Source of the DNA: Variovorax flavidus
Lineage (GTDB): Bacteria; Pseudomonadota; Gammaproteobacteria; Burkholderiales; Burkholderiaceae_C
Assembly (NCBI RefSeq): GCF_030317145.1
Contig: NZ_JASZYE010000001.1
Span: 930,001 to 994,000, forward strand
Direction: 5' to 3'
Length of the DNA: 64,000 nt
The position numbers and the translations under genes are program-made. Below, in pieces: positions 1 through 7,780 of this stretch (the first letter of the stretch is position 1; every line of letters starts with the position of its first letter). The notes beneath the pieces are model-generated. The model worked only from the letters and a program-made list of their open reading frames with translations, had not been told where the DNA came from and ran no database searches.

Positions 1-376
1 TTTCCGCCGCGATCAGCCTGTCGCCGCTGGTGGCAACCATCACCGGGTCGAGGACCACGTTCGGAAGCTTGTAGTGATCGATGGCCCAGGCCACGACCTC
101 GACGATCTCCGGCGCATGCAGCATGCCGAGCTTGACGGCATCGACGCCGATGTCCTCGACCACCGCCTGGATCTGCGCCTTCAGAAAGGCCGGCGGCACG
201 CCATGAATGCCCGACACGCCGAGCGTGTTCTGGGCCGTGAGCGCGGTGATCGCCGTCATGCCGTAGCAGCCCAGCGCCGCGAAAGTCTTGAGATCGGCCT
301 GGATGCCGGCGCCGCCGCCGCTGTCGGAACCCGCGATCGAGAGCACGCGGGCGTAGCGGGAAAATGCAATGGTCAT
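1..376 (-). CDS. thiD: Hydroxymethylpyrimidine/phosphomethylpyrimidine kinase ThiD (partial, C-terminus off the window)
   Basis: ThiD phosphorylates HMP and then HMP-P to give HMP-PP, the pyrimidine half of thiamine. Only the first 125 codons are in the window. Visible ThiD signatures are SIAGSDSGGGAGIQADLK near residues 12-29 (substrate and nucleotide loop), the TAQNTLGV segment, the KLGML strand, and DPVMVATSGD near the left edge. The start is the ATG at 374-376, followed directly by the conserved N-terminus. The gene is divergent from thiO, with about 150 bp between the two starts. I see no CTGAGA-type thi-box in that gap, so a TPP riboswitch is not supported here. Family assignment is firm; only the missing end is unknown. 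Confidence 0.93.
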   Translation of the reverse strand, partial: MTIAFSRYARVLSIAGSDSGGGAGIQADLKTFAALGCYGMTAITALTAQNTLGVSGIHGVPPAFLKAQIQAVVEDIGVDAVKLGMLHAPEIVEVVAWAIDHYKLPNVVLDPVMVATSGDRLIAAE

Positions 377-525
377 GGCACGAGCTTACCCCCACCTTCG
401 CCCACTTCTTGCGGCTCGGACACTCCCTCTCCGGGGCGCAACGCCAGCGACCCGGCGGAGCCGGTCGCGCGGTATTTTTGGCTTTATCTTGGAGGCGCCG
501 GTTTCGATCGGCGCGGCGAGCTGAC

Positions 526-1638
526 ATGAGCAAGGTCGATCTTCCATTTCGCACCGCCGCGATCCTCGGCGGTGGCCTCATGGGGCGCCTGCTTGCGGTG
601 ACGCTGGCACAGGGCGGGTGCAAGGTGGATCTGTTCGAAGCAGGCGGCCCCGAGGGTGAAGGCGCTGCCGCCCGTGTCGCGGCCGCGATGCTGGCGCCAC
701 TGGCGGAATCCGCCGTTGCGCCGGCTTCGGTGGTGCGCATGGGCCACTACGCGCTCGACCGGTGGCCGACCCTGGTGGCCTCGCTGGCCGCGCCCGTGTT
801 CTTTCAGCGCGAAGGCACGCTGGTGCTGTGGCATCGCCAAGACGCATCGGAAGCCGCGCGCCTCGCGCGTGTTCTCGCGCGTACTGGCGAGGTCGTGCCC
901 GAACTACCCAAGATGAAGTCGCTCGACGCGACCGGCATCGAGGCGCTGGAGCCTTCGCTGGGCCAGCGTTTTGCCCAAGGGCTGCTGCTGCCGGACGAAG
1001 GCCAACTCGACAACCGCGCGCTGCTCGCTGCCCTCCTCGCAACGCTCGAAGCTTCACCACAAGTTCGACTGCATTGGCACGCGGCGCGAACCACCGATGA
1101 CTTCGCCCCTGGCGAACCCGGGCAACCCCAACGCGTCATCGACTGCCGCGGCCTGGGGGCACGCCCCCAGTGGAACGCACTGCGCGGCGTGCGCGGCGAA
1201 GTCATTCGCGTGCATGCACCCGAGGTGACGTTGCGACGGCCCACACGCCTCGTGCACCCACGCTATCCGCTCTACATCGCTCCCAAGCCCGACAGCGTCT
1301 TCGTGATCGGCGCAACCGAAATCGAGTCGGAAGACATGTCGCCGGCCAGCGTGCGATCGACGCTCGAGTTGCTGAGCGCGGCCTACTCGGTGCACAGCGG
1401 GTTCGCCGAAGCACGCATCATCGAGATCGCGACGCAATGCCGGCCCACCCTGCCGGACAATCTGCCGGCCGTGCGCCAGCCGCGGCCGGGCGTGATGCAG
1501 ATCAATGGCCTCTACCGCCACGGCTTCATGATCGCGCCCGCCATCCTCGACGTCGCCATGGAACTGCTCGCGACCGGCCATTCAGCGCTCGCCCGCCGCT
1601 TCGACATGGCGCCCAGCCTGGAACCCGCAACACCATGA
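526..1638 (+). CDS. thiO: Glycine oxidase ThiO (FAD-dependent)
   Basis: ThiO oxidises glycine to the imine that ThiG uses to build the thiazole ring. The 370-residue protein opens with a Rossmann FAD motif (AAILGGGLMGRLLA, about residues 10-23), and it ends with NGLYRHGFMIAPAILD, the conserved DAO/ThiO C-terminal signature that contacts FAD. The open frame extends upstream to 364, but ATG 526 places the dinucleotide-binding motif at the usual distance from the start. The stop overlaps the start of thiS (ATGA), so the two genes are translationally coupled. The downstream order thiS, thiG, thiE is the standard betaproteobacterial arrangement. No ThiF or ThiH is seen in the window. Confidence 0.93.
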   Translation: MSKVDLPFRTAAILGGGLMGRLLAVTLAQGGCKVDLFEAGGPEGEGAAARVAAAMLAPLAESAVAPASVVRMGHYALDRWPTLVASLAAPVFFQREGTLVLWHRQDASEAARLARVLARTGEVVPELPKMKSLDATGIEALEPSLGQRFAQGLLLPDEGQLDNRALLAALLATLEASPQVRLHWHAARTTDDFAPGEPGQPQRVIDCRGLGARPQWNALRGVRGEVIRVHAPEVTLRRPTRLVHPRYPLYIAPKPDSVFVIGATEIESEDMSPASVRSTLELLSAAYSVHSGFAEARIIEIATQCRPTLPDNLPAVRQPRPGVMQINGLYRHGFMIAPAILDVAMELLATGHSALARRFDMAPSLEPATP

Positions 1639-1832
1639 ACATCCTGATCAACGACGTGCCCCACACGCTGCCGCCCGAGGCGAAGCTGTCGGACGCACTT
1701 GTCCTCATCAACGCGACGCCGCCCTTTGCCGCAGCGGTCAACCGCCAATTCGTCCCACGCTCGAATTACGCATCGCACCTGCTGCGCCCCGATGACCGCA
1801 TCGAAGTGATCCGCCCCGTGACGGGCGGCTAG
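1635..1832 (+). CDS. thiS: Thiamine biosynthesis sulfur carrier protein ThiS
   Basis: This is a 65-residue ubiquitin-fold sulfur carrier. The key feature is its C-terminus, RPVTGG: the terminal Gly-Gly is adenylated and converted to a thiocarboxylate that donates sulfur to ThiG. The N-terminus (MNILINDVPHTL) and the central AAVNRQFVPRS segment fit ThiS, where the corresponding positions contact ThiG and ThiF. The start codon overlaps the thiO stop, and thiG begins 15 bp downstream. The length matches the family (about 65-70). The activating enzyme ThiF must be encoded elsewhere, or its role is taken by a MoeB-like protein. Confidence 0.93.
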   Translation: MNILINDVPHTLPPEAKLSDALVLINATPPFAAAVNRQFVPRSNYASHLLRPDDRIEVIRPVTGG

Positions 1833-1847
1833 AACCCAGGCCACGCC

Positions 1848-2669
1848 ATGACCACCACTGCATCCATCCACGACCCGCTCGTCCTCTACGGCCAGACCTT
1901 CCAGAGCCGGCTGCTGCTGGGCACCGCGCGCTATCCATCGCCCGACGTGCTCGAAGCCGCGGTGCGACGCGCCAGGCCCGCGATGCTCACGGCCTCGCTG
2001 CGCCGCCAGACCGCAACGCCCAACGCGTCCGGCAACGACAACGGCTTCTGGGAGCTGCTGCGACGTCTCGACGTGCCGGTGCTCCCGAACACGGCCGGCT
2101 GCCACAGCGTGCAGGAGGTGATCGCGACGGCGCAGATGGCCCGCGAGCTTTTCGACACGCCCTGGATCAAGCTCGAACTGATCGGCGACGACTACACCTT
2201 GCAACCCGATACGCTGAACCTCGTCGATGCAGCGTCGCAGTTGATCCGCGACGGCTTCCAGGTGCTTCCGTATTGCACGGAAGATCTGGTGCTGTGCCAG
2301 CGCCTGGTCGACGTCGGCTGCCAGGCGGTGATGCCTTGGGCCGCGCCGATCGGTACCGGGCGCGGACCCGTCAATCCCTACGCGTTGCAGGTGCTGCGCG
2401 AACGGCTTTCGGTGCCACTGCTCGTCGATGCCGGCCTGGGCTTGCCCTCGCACGCCTGCCAGGTCATGGAGTGGGGCTACGACGGTGTTCTCTTGAACAC
2501 GGCCGTCGCGCTGGCGCAGGACCCGATCGCAATGGCCGGTGCATTCGCGGATGCGGTGCAGGCCGGACGGGACGCGCATCGCGCGGGCGCGATGGCCGCG
2601 CAGGAATCGGCCCAACCGAGCACTCCGGTCCTCGGCACGCCGTTCTGGCATCACGCCTCTTCGCAATAA
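1848..2669 (+). CDS. thiG: Thiazole synthase ThiG
   Basis: ThiG condenses deoxyxylulose phosphate, dehydroglycine and ThiS-thiocarboxylate to thiazole phosphate. The 273-residue TIM-barrel protein shows the WIKLELIGD strand, whose Lys is the family Schiff-base residue. It also has [16 protein letters not shown] (phosphate-binding loop), [13 protein letters not shown], and [16 protein letters not shown] near the C-terminus. The NTAGCHS segment is also typical. The gene follows thiS by 15 bp in the same operon. The C-terminal tail after the TIM barrel (about 25 residues, Ala/Gln/Ser rich) is slightly longer than in enteric ThiG. Assignment is secure. Confidence 0.95.
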   Translation: MTTTASIHDPLVLYGQTFQSRLLLGTARYPSPDVLEAAVRRARPAMLTASLRRQTATPNASGNDNGFWELLRRLDVPVLPNTAGCHSVQEVIATAQMARELFDTPWIKLELIGDDYTLQPDTLNLVDAASQLIRDGFQVLPYCTEDLVLCQRLVDVGCQAVMPWAAPIGTGRGPVNPYALQVLRERLSVPLLVDAGLGLPSHACQVMEWGYDGVLLNTAVALAQDPIAMAGAFADAVQAGRDAHRAGAMAAQESAQPSTPVLGTPFWHHASSQ

Positions 2670-2674
2670 CGGCA

Positions 2675-3604
2675 ATGAACGCCATCACTGCAATGACCGA
2701 TTCCAATGCCATCGCGCAAGCCATCGTCGCAGCACACGCGTCGCGCTTTGGAGAGACCTCCTCCAACGCTGCGTCGTCCTTCTCGTCCGACGACGCCGTG
2801 TACCGCGGCGCGAAGCAGGCCTGTGCCGTGCTCGGCTTCATCGAAGTCGACGCCGAATGCCTGGCCAACGCGTGGCGCGCACAAACTCTACGCAGCGGTT
2901 CGTTCGAAGCGAGCGCGTGGCCGGACAACCCGGCCGATTTCGGCATGCGCCCCTTCCCGCCGTCGTCGCGAGACGACGCATTCCCGCAGTGCCCCACGAA
3001 CCTGGGCCTCTATGCCGTGCTCCCCGATGCGCAGTGGGTCGGACGCATGGCGCGTGCAGGCATCCCCACGGTTCAACTGCGATTCAAGTCCGGCGACGCG
3101 GAAGCGATCGAACGCGAGGTGCATGCAGCCGTCGAAGCTGTTCGCGGCACCGACGCCCTTCTCTTCATCAACGACCATTGGCGGGCGGCCATCGCTGCGC
3201 GCGCCTATGGGCTTCACCTCGGCCAGGAAGATCTGGACGCGCTTTCGCCGGCGGAACTGCAGACCCTTCGCGCCTCGGGTCTTCGGTTGGGCGTGAGCAC
3301 GCACGGCTACGCGGAGATGGTGCGCGCGGACGCGGTGAGTCCGAGCTACATCGCCATGGGCGCCGTGTACCCGACCACGCTGAAGCAGATGGCGACTGCG
3401 CCGCAAGGTGTCGCACGATTGGGCGCCTACGCGCGACTCTTGCGCGGCTATCCGCAAGTCGGCATCGGCGGCGTCGATGCAGCGCGCATGCCCGAAGTGC
3501 TGGCTACGGGCGTGGGCTCCGTGGCAGTCGTTCGCGCGCTGGTGGCGGATGCCGATCCCGAGGCCGCAGCGGCCCGGCTGATGGCCATCTGCCACGGAAA
3601 ATGA
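2675..3604 (+). CDS. thiE: Thiamine-phosphate synthase ThiE with an N-terminal extension
   Basis: ThiE joins HMP-PP and thiazole phosphate to thiamine phosphate. Its motifs occur in order in the C-terminal two thirds: VQLRFK, LLFINDHW, YGLHLGQEDL (pyrophosphate/Mg region), GVSTHGY, YIAMGAVYPTTLK and VGIGGVDA. The protein is about 309 residues from ATG 2675, or 303 from ATG 2693; neither start has a strong ribosome site. A typical ThiE is about 210-220 residues, so roughly 95 residues precede the barrel (YRGAKQACAVLGFIEVDAECLANAW...). I do not recognise that segment, and no ThiD or ThiM motif is visible in it. The gene begins 5 bp after thiG. Function is confident; the role of the extension is unknown. 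Confidence 0.9.
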   Translation: MNAITAMTDSNAIAQAIVAAHASRFGETSSNAASSFSSDDAVYRGAKQACAVLGFIEVDAECLANAWRAQTLRSGSFEASAWPDNPADFGMRPFPPSSRDDAFPQCPTNLGLYAVLPDAQWVGRMARAGIPTVQLRFKSGDAEAIEREVHAAVEAVRGTDALLFINDHWRAAIAARAYGLHLGQEDLDALSPAELQTLRASGLRLGVSTHGYAEMVRADAVSPSYIAMGAVYPTTLKQMATAPQGVARLGAYARLLRGYPQVGIGGVDAARMPEVLATGVGSVAVVRALVADADPEAAAARLMAICHGK

Positions 3605-3710
3605 ACGATTAGGTTTACGCGCATCCACTCCAGGGACGCGATGCCTCAAAAATTTTTGTGCAGAAGTTGCGATTCGATGTGTGTCTGCCGAAAGGGCCAA
3701 AAAACCACGC

Positions 3711-3716
3711 TATAAT
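3711..3716 (+). promoter_or_regulatory. -10 promoter box for tRNA-Asn
   Basis: A perfect TATAAT hexamer lies 11 bp upstream of the mature tRNA-Asn 5' end. No good -35 hexamer stands at 16-18 bp; TGCCGA at 3686-3691 is the closest, with a long 19-bp spacer. The position fits a stable-RNA promoter whose transcript would need only a very short 5' trim. Confidence 0.6.
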
Positions 3717-3727
3717 CTGAGGCTTGT

Positions 3728-3803
3728 TCCTCGATAGCTCAGTCGGTAGAGCGCCGGACTGTTAATCCGTAGGTCCCTGGTTCGAGCCCAGGTCGAGGAG
3801 CCA
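3728..3803 (+). tRNA. tRNA-Asn (anticodon GTT)
   Basis: This 76-nt sequence folds as a canonical cloverleaf. The acceptor strands TCCTCGA and TCGAGGA pair perfectly, followed by discriminator G and an encoded CCA (3801-3803). The D-arm is AGCTCAGTCGGTAGAGC, the anticodon loop is CTGTTAATC with anticodon GTT, and the T-loop is GGTTCGAGCCC. It is a single gene between thiE and a rho-independent terminator. The 3' ends of tRNA genes often serve as integration sites, but no integrase or duplicated tRNA 3' end is seen near it. Confidence 0.97.
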
Positions 3804-3825
3804 CTACAAGCCGCAAGGCCTCTGG

Positions 3826-3858
3826 AAAGCCCGCTATCTTTTTGGTAGCGGGCTTTTT
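3826..3858 (+). terminator. Rho-independent terminator after tRNA-Asn
   Basis: A 12-bp stem is formed by AAGCCCGCTATC (3827-3838) and GGTAGCGGGCTT (3844-3855), with one G-U pair and a 5-nt T loop, and it runs into TTTTT (3854-3858). It lies 23 bp after the tRNA and should end its transcript. The structure could also weakly stop the opposing gene that ends at 3918, but the T tract on that side is only three bases. Confidence 0.85.
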
Positions 3859-3917
3859 CCTTTGTGGGGCACTTATTCACGGCCTCGTTTAGACGCGGTC
3901 GATGTCGGCGTCGCCGC

Positions 3918-4166
3918 CTAGAAGTCGGCGCTGCGCAGCAACACGGGAAACCCAGGAGCCTGAGCGAATCGCTCGAGGGCCTTGTCGACGATCGTCGCCT
4001 CGTTCGCACTAAAGACCTGCATCAAGTGCGCTGCACCACCGGTTGCGCGGAAGTGGTCCTGCAGTGCTTCCTCAGTGATCCGCGCGACGACGCGAGCTGT
4101 GCCTGTACCGTCAGGGTAGATCGCGAAGCTAATGCAGCCGTTGCTGTAAGCAGCCTCAATCGTCAT
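3918..4166 (-). CDS. DUF1488-like small protein
   Basis: This 82-residue protein resembles DUF1488 proteins. It has a beta-rich N-terminus (ISFAIYPDGTGTARVVARIT), then EEALQDHFRATG and VFSANEATIVDKALERFAQ. Members are conserved in Burkholderiales and pseudomonads, and their function is unknown. An upstream TTG (4178) is in frame, but I choose ATG 4166: it has GGAGG at ideal spacing, and that GGAGG would lie inside the coding sequence if TTG were used. The Shine-Dalgarno is the 3' arm of a perfect hairpin (see 4169-4192), which suggests translational control. Family call is moderate; no function is claimed. Confidence 0.65.
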   Translation of the reverse strand: MTIEAAYSNGCISFAIYPDGTGTARVVARITEEALQDHFRATGGAAHLMQVFSANEATIVDKALERFAQAPGFPVLLRSADF

Positions 4167-4168
4167 GG

Positions 4169-4192
4169 GAGCCTCCAAGTATTGGGAGGCTC
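4169..4192 (-). promoter_or_regulatory. Leader hairpin covering the ribosome site of the DUF1488-like gene
   Basis: Reading the minus strand, GAGCCTCC (4192-4185), an 8-nt loop and GGAGGCTC (4176-4169) form a perfect 8-bp stem that ends three bases before the ATG at 4166. The GGAGG Shine-Dalgarno is buried in the 3' arm, so the closed form should block ribosome entry. This could act as an RNA thermometer-like or protein/ligand-responsive switch. There is no U tract after the stem, so it is not a terminator. The dyad is seen directly; the regulatory role is inferred. Confidence 0.5.
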
Positions 4193-4423
4193 AGTATGAC
4201 AACGTCCGTCTTCAGCGCCAATGCCAGCCCGACCGCACGCGCTATGGCCACGGTGTGCAACTAGCACTGCCCTGCCCGCGGCGTTGCCGTCGTTCGACAG
4301 GAGCCACTGGTGCGCGTTGACCGCGCTCGGCAGTGAGCGTGGGTAATTTGTGCGCGCAACGAAGGCCATGAAATAGTACGCTGCGCACTCGAAATCTCTT
4401 CGAATGTTCAGCATCGCAGCGAG

Positions 4424-4903
4424 ATGGCGGGATCGATGTTCATCCAACCCGAGGTTGTCGCGACTCTCAGGCGCCGCATTGCCCGGGAAGGCTGGGCCAT
4501 GGCAGGCGTCGGCACGCGAAACGCAGCCGTCACTTACGTGTACACGGTTGGCTTGCAGAAGACCTTCAGGCACCCGGATTTGATCATGTTCGGCATCGCG
4601 CCGGCGCGGGCCAAGGGTGTCCTAGAGATCATTGCGGAACGGGCGAAGGCAGGCGAGCCGGTTCACGAAAGCGTGATGATCCTCGGCGCTGCGCAGGTTC
4701 CCCTGATGCCTCGCTCGGCGGACACGACACGCGTCGAGCTGCTGGTTCCAGCGCAACTCGCGCGCGGCCGCTACGACTATGTGCAGATCGTCTGGCCCGA
4801 CGGAAAGGAGCGGTTTCCGTGGGAGGCCGGATTCGACAAGAGACGGCTTCGGTCCCAGTCGTTTCTGTTCGATGTCGGGGCGACTGACTCGCTCAGTCCT
4901 TGA
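4424..4903 (+). CDS. DUF4262 domain protein
   Basis: This 159-residue (or 155 from ATG 4436) soluble protein fits DUF4262. The features are an early GWAMAGV segment, VTYVYTVGL (the family's YTiGL motif), PDLIMFGIAP, then an alpha region (VLEIIAERAKAGEP) and a C-terminal YVQIVWPDGKERFPWEAGFD segment. Function is unknown. The 230-bp stretch upstream (4193-4423) has no convincing gene. Its 3' end overlaps the 3' end of the convergent hotdog-like gene by 11 bp. No strong ribosome site distinguishes the two candidate starts. Confidence 0.7.
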   Translation: MAGSMFIQPEVVATLRRRIAREGWAMAGVGTRNAAVTYVYTVGLQKTFRHPDLIMFGIAPARAKGVLEIIAERAKAGEPVHESVMILGAAQVPLMPRSADTTRVELLVPAQLARGRYDYVQIVWPDGKERFPWEAGFDKRRLRSQSFLFDVGATDSLSP

Positions 4904-5846
4904 GTCCGGCCAGCGCGCGCGCTTCGCTCTCGTAGGCCGGATAGGACGCCTTCATCACCGCGCCGTTCAGGATCATCTCGGCCACCAGCACGCGCGACGC
5001 CGCATCGAAGACGCGGGTGCGAATCCAGGTCGATTCGGTGCGCGCGCTTTCGCTGAGCGCGATGATTTCGCGTTCGAGTTCGTACTCCTGGTCGACGAAG
5101 AGCGGCCCGTTGATGAGACGGATCTCCTGCCCCGCAAAGAGTCCGACCGCCGGCTTGCGCCCGCTCAGGCCCGACTGTGCGGACGTGGACCCCAGCAGCA
5201 CGCTGATCATCTCCGTCGGGATGATCGGGCGCCCCCACGGCGATTGGGCACCCGATTCCCGCGCGTACCACGGACTCGGCTCGGTGATGACCTTCAGCTT
5301 GTCGGCCAGCGTGAACGGATAGTGATCGCCCATGTGGGTGTCGAAGCCCATGCGGACCTTCTCGACCACCGCGCCACGCTGCCCGACCCGAAGGTCGCGA
5401 TTGATTACCAGGCCCGTGGGCGGCCGCAGCTTGGCGATGCGCAGTGCCAATTCGTGTGGCAGCCCGTCGGCGCTGCCGACCGAGGCCGTGCCGGTCAGGA
5501 CTGGCGTACCGTCGCGCTTTTCCGCATGGATGCGAACGAAATGGGGCTGGGCCGGATCAGGCTGGACAAAGGCCCGAACCTCCTCGCCTTCGACCACCAT
5601 GTTCTGGTAGTGCGCGCTGATGCAGCCGGTTTCGAACCAGGCCTTGCCGAACACCTGATGCAGCAAGGGGTCGAACTGGCTGAAATGCGTGGGCCCTTCG
5701 ATGGGCCCGGCGCGCAGTCCCAGCCCTTCGGCCATGGCGTCGTCGTGGATGGATTTATGGCCGTCGTAGCGCTGGTCCGCCAGCATCTGCCGGGGCTGGC
5801 GCAACGGCCCGCACAAGGCAGGAACTGTGGTGAAGGGTTCGGTCAT
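4893..5846 (-). CDS. Putative MaoC-like / double-hotdog protein
   Basis: The 317-residue protein has two apparent halves, as in double-hotdog acyl-CoA dehydratases. An N-terminal half contains HFSQFDPLLHQVFGKAWFETGCISAHYQNMV, similar to the hot-dog helix and the 'gxxis.hf..mv..Gd' pattern. A second half contains LVINRDLRVGQRGAVVEKV and INGPLFVDQEYELEREIIALSES. The Asp-His dyad of a true enoyl-CoA hydratase cannot be placed with certainty, so catalysis is not claimed. No CoA-metabolism gene is adjacent: the neighbour on one side is a convergent DUF4262 gene, on the other an FGE-like lipoprotein gene transcribed the same way. Conserved hypothetical is the safe alternative. Confidence 0.5.
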   Translation of the reverse strand: MTEPFTTVPALCGPLRQPRQMLADQRYDGHKSIHDDAMAEGLGLRAGPIEGPTHFSQFDPLLHQVFGKAWFETGCISAHYQNMVVEGEEVRAFVQPDPAQPHFVRIHAEKRDGTPVLTGTASVGSADGLPHELALRIAKLRPPTGLVINRDLRVGQRGAVVEKVRMGFDTHMGDHYPFTLADKLKVITEPSPWYARESGAQSPWGRPIIPTEMISVLLGSTSAQSGLSGRKPAVGLFAGQEIRLINGPLFVDQEYELEREIIALSESARTESTWIRTRVFDAASRVLVAEMILNGAVMKASYPAYESEARALAGLKD

Positions 5847-6011
5847 CGTAGGGGGCCCCTTGCTGAAAGGTCGGCGATTCTAGGGGCGCAGGGCCCTCGC
5901 CGGAAGTCACTCGCGAGACCTGCGCTTCCCGACGCCTCCGACTCATTGCGCGAGGTCGATGACGCAGCCTGCCCCCCCATCATGGCCGCCCTGCGGCGGA
6001 GCCCAGGGGAT

Positions 6012-7091
6012 TCATTCGTCTCCGTCCTTCACCTCCCGCAAGAGGCGCATGCCCACCAGCGTGTAGCGGGTCTCGGCGGTATTCCAGTTCCGATAGGACG
6101 AACGCAAGTACAGGGCCGAACTGGCCCAGGACCCACCGCGGCGCACATGGAGCGTGCCGCTGCCCGGCCCTCGTGGATCGTCCCGAGGGGATGCTACGTA
6201 GTAGTTCTCGCCGTACCAGTCGGCTACCCACTCCCATACGTTCCCGTGCATGTCGAAAAGCCCGAAGGCATTCGGCGCGAAGCTTCCGACCGGCGCGGTG
6301 AACACATGGCCGTCATGTCCGGGCAAGGCATAGGGAAGCCGTCGGGGCCAGCGTTGCGCGGTGTCCAGGTCCAGCAGGGCTGCCGACCCGAGCAGGCTCG
6401 CGGGTTCGTCCCCCGTGTTGTAGCGGGTCGAGCTGCCGGCGCGGCATGCGTATTCCCATTCGGCTTCGCTCGGCAAGCGGTAGGTCACCCCTTCGGTTTC
6501 GCTGAGCCAGCGGGCCATGGCCATCGCATCGTTCCAGGTGACGTTCACCACCGGGTGGTCGCCGGCCTGAGGGAATCCTGGGTTGCCCCACGAGTACCGG
6601 GGATCGCGCCCTTCGAAGGCATCGCCGCGGGCCGAACGGGCGGGGTCGTAGCTGGGGTTGTAGCCGTAGCCCCCGGTTCCGTCGGCAATGGACTCAGGCA
6701 CGTAGCCCGAGCGTTCGATGAACAACCGGAACTGATTCACCGTCACTTCATGCTGGCCCAGATAGAACGGGCGGGTGATCCGCACCGCGTGCCGCGGCCC
6801 TTCGTCGCCGAGCACTTGCAGGTCGGCCAGCGCATAGGCGGGGAAGCTGCGCGCCAGGCTCTCGGGCGACTCGTCGCTGCCCATCATGAACTGGCCCGCG
6901 GGCACCCGGACGAACTTCATGCCGAGGGTGTTTTCGATGACGGCTGGACGAATGCCCTCCGTCCTGGAAGAGGTCTTGGCAGGAAACCCGGCACCGCAGG
7001 CGGACAGCAAAGCCACCGCCAGGCAAGCGCACATCTGCGATGCGGCCCTCCTCGTCGTCGAAGCGGTCAGGAATGTCCGAAGAAGGTTCAT
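6012..7091 (-). CDS. SUMF1/FGE-fold lipoprotein lacking the catalytic cysteines
   Basis: This 359-residue protein has a lipoprotein signal (LLSAC, lipidated Cys32) and then a formylglycine-generating-enzyme (SUMF1) fold. Motifs include GMKFVRVPAGQFMMGSD, PRHAVRITRPFYLGQHEVTV, HPVVNVTWNDAMAMARWL, YRLPSEAEWEYACRAG, FGLFDMHGNVWEWVADWY and VRRGGSWASSALYLRSSYRN. In true FGE the last motif carries the two catalytic cysteines; here those positions hold Ala/Ser and Leu, so sulfatase activation is unlikely. Lipidation places it on the periplasmic face of a membrane. No sulfatase lies nearby. The divergent neighbour is the TRAP permease dctQ. Confidence 0.85.
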   Translation of the reverse strand: MNLLRTFLTASTTRRAASQMCACLAVALLSACGAGFPAKTSSRTEGIRPAVIENTLGMKFVRVPAGQFMMGSDESPESLARSFPAYALADLQVLGDEGPRHAVRITRPFYLGQHEVTVNQFRLFIERSGYVPESIADGTGGYGYNPSYDPARSARGDAFEGRDPRYSWGNPGFPQAGDHPVVNVTWNDAMAMARWLSETEGVTYRLPSEAEWEYACRAGSSTRYNTGDEPASLLGSAALLDLDTAQRWPRRLPYALPGHDGHVFTAPVGSFAPNAFGLFDMHGNVWEWVADWYGENYYVASPRDDPRGPGSGTLHVRRGGSWASSALYLRSSYRNWNTAETRYTLVGMRLLREVKDGDE

Positions 7092-7240
7092 GGCGCTTCC
7101 AGCAGAGTGTCATCTTGCGCCCTGTGGTCAGGGTGCGGCAATCTCGCCATGCGACCCGATGGAAGTCGCCGGATGCTGAGACTACACTCCGGTCAAAGTC
7201 AGGACGCGCGCGCCGCGCCATCGGCGACAAGAGGTGCCTC

Positions 7241-7780
7241 ATGTCCGTTCTGCTGCGGCTGAGCAGGGCGATCGATTGGTTGAACGCCCAATTCGGCGTG
7301 GTTGCCAACTGGCTGGTGCTGCTCGCCTGCCTGATCAGCGCCGGAAACGCAGGCAGTCGCTACCTCTTCAGCGTGAGCTCGAACGGCTGGCTCGAGATCC
7401 AGTGGTACATGTTCGCAGGCATGGTCTTGCTGGGTGCCCCCTACACGCTCAAGATGAACGAGCATGTGCGCGTCGACCTCGTCTACGGCATGGTGTCCGG
7501 GCGTACGCGACTCTGGATCGACGTCTTCGGCGGACTCCTGTTCCTGCTGCCCATCTGCGCGATCCTCACCTATTTCACCTGGGCGTGGTTCGTCGAGTCG
7601 TGGGCGATCGACGAGGCCTCGTCGAACGCAGGCGGGCTCGTCCGGTGGCCCGTCAAGCTCCTGTTGCCGGTCGGCTTTGCCCTGATGGGCCTGCAGGGCG
7701 TCTCGGAGCTCATCAAGCGCATCGCTGCCCTCGCGCGGGGGGGCGACGTCGCGTTCAACTACGAGAAGCCGCTCCAATGA
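7241..7780 (+). CDS. dctQ: TRAP transporter small permease (DctQ family)
   Basis: The 179-residue membrane protein has four predicted helices (about residues 20-40, 52-72, 92-115 and 135-157). It carries the DctQ signature WLEIQWYMFAGMVLLGAPYTLKMNEHVRVD in pieces around residues 50-80. It is the small membrane subunit of a TRAP transporter, which couples Na+ to uptake of organic acids. The open frame runs upstream, but ATG 7241 has GAGGTG in front and gives a normal DctQ length. Its last codons overlap dctM by ATGA, so the two are co-translated. The receptor gene lies beyond dctM on the opposite strand. Confidence 0.9.
   Translation: MSVLLRLSRAIDWLNAQFGVVANWLVLLACLISAGNAGSRYLFSVSSNGWLEIQWYMFAGMVLLGAPYTLKMNEHVRVDLVYGMVSGRTRLWIDVFGGLLFLLPICAILTYFTWAWFVESWAIDEASSNAGGLVRWPVKLLLPVGFALMGLQGVSELIKRIAALARGGDVAFNYEKPLQ

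Noticed and set aside
377..525. TPP riboswitch upstream of thiO
   Set aside because: No CTGAGA-like thi-box or matching stem set is seen between thiD and thiO; the gap is short and GC-rich.
3728..3803. tRNA-Asn as a phage or island attachment site
   Set aside because: No integrase, no duplicated tRNA 3' end and no compositional break is visible next to it.
4193..4423. A minus-strand frame (4163-4573) as a gene
   Set aside because: Its translation lacks family signatures, and it overlaps the start of the DUF4262 gene on the opposite strand and the hairpin leader; no ribosome site was found.
4779..7262. 827-codon forward frame over the hotdog and FGE-like genes
   Set aside because: Antisense to two genes with clear motifs; it lacks domains and shows GC-rich frame composition.
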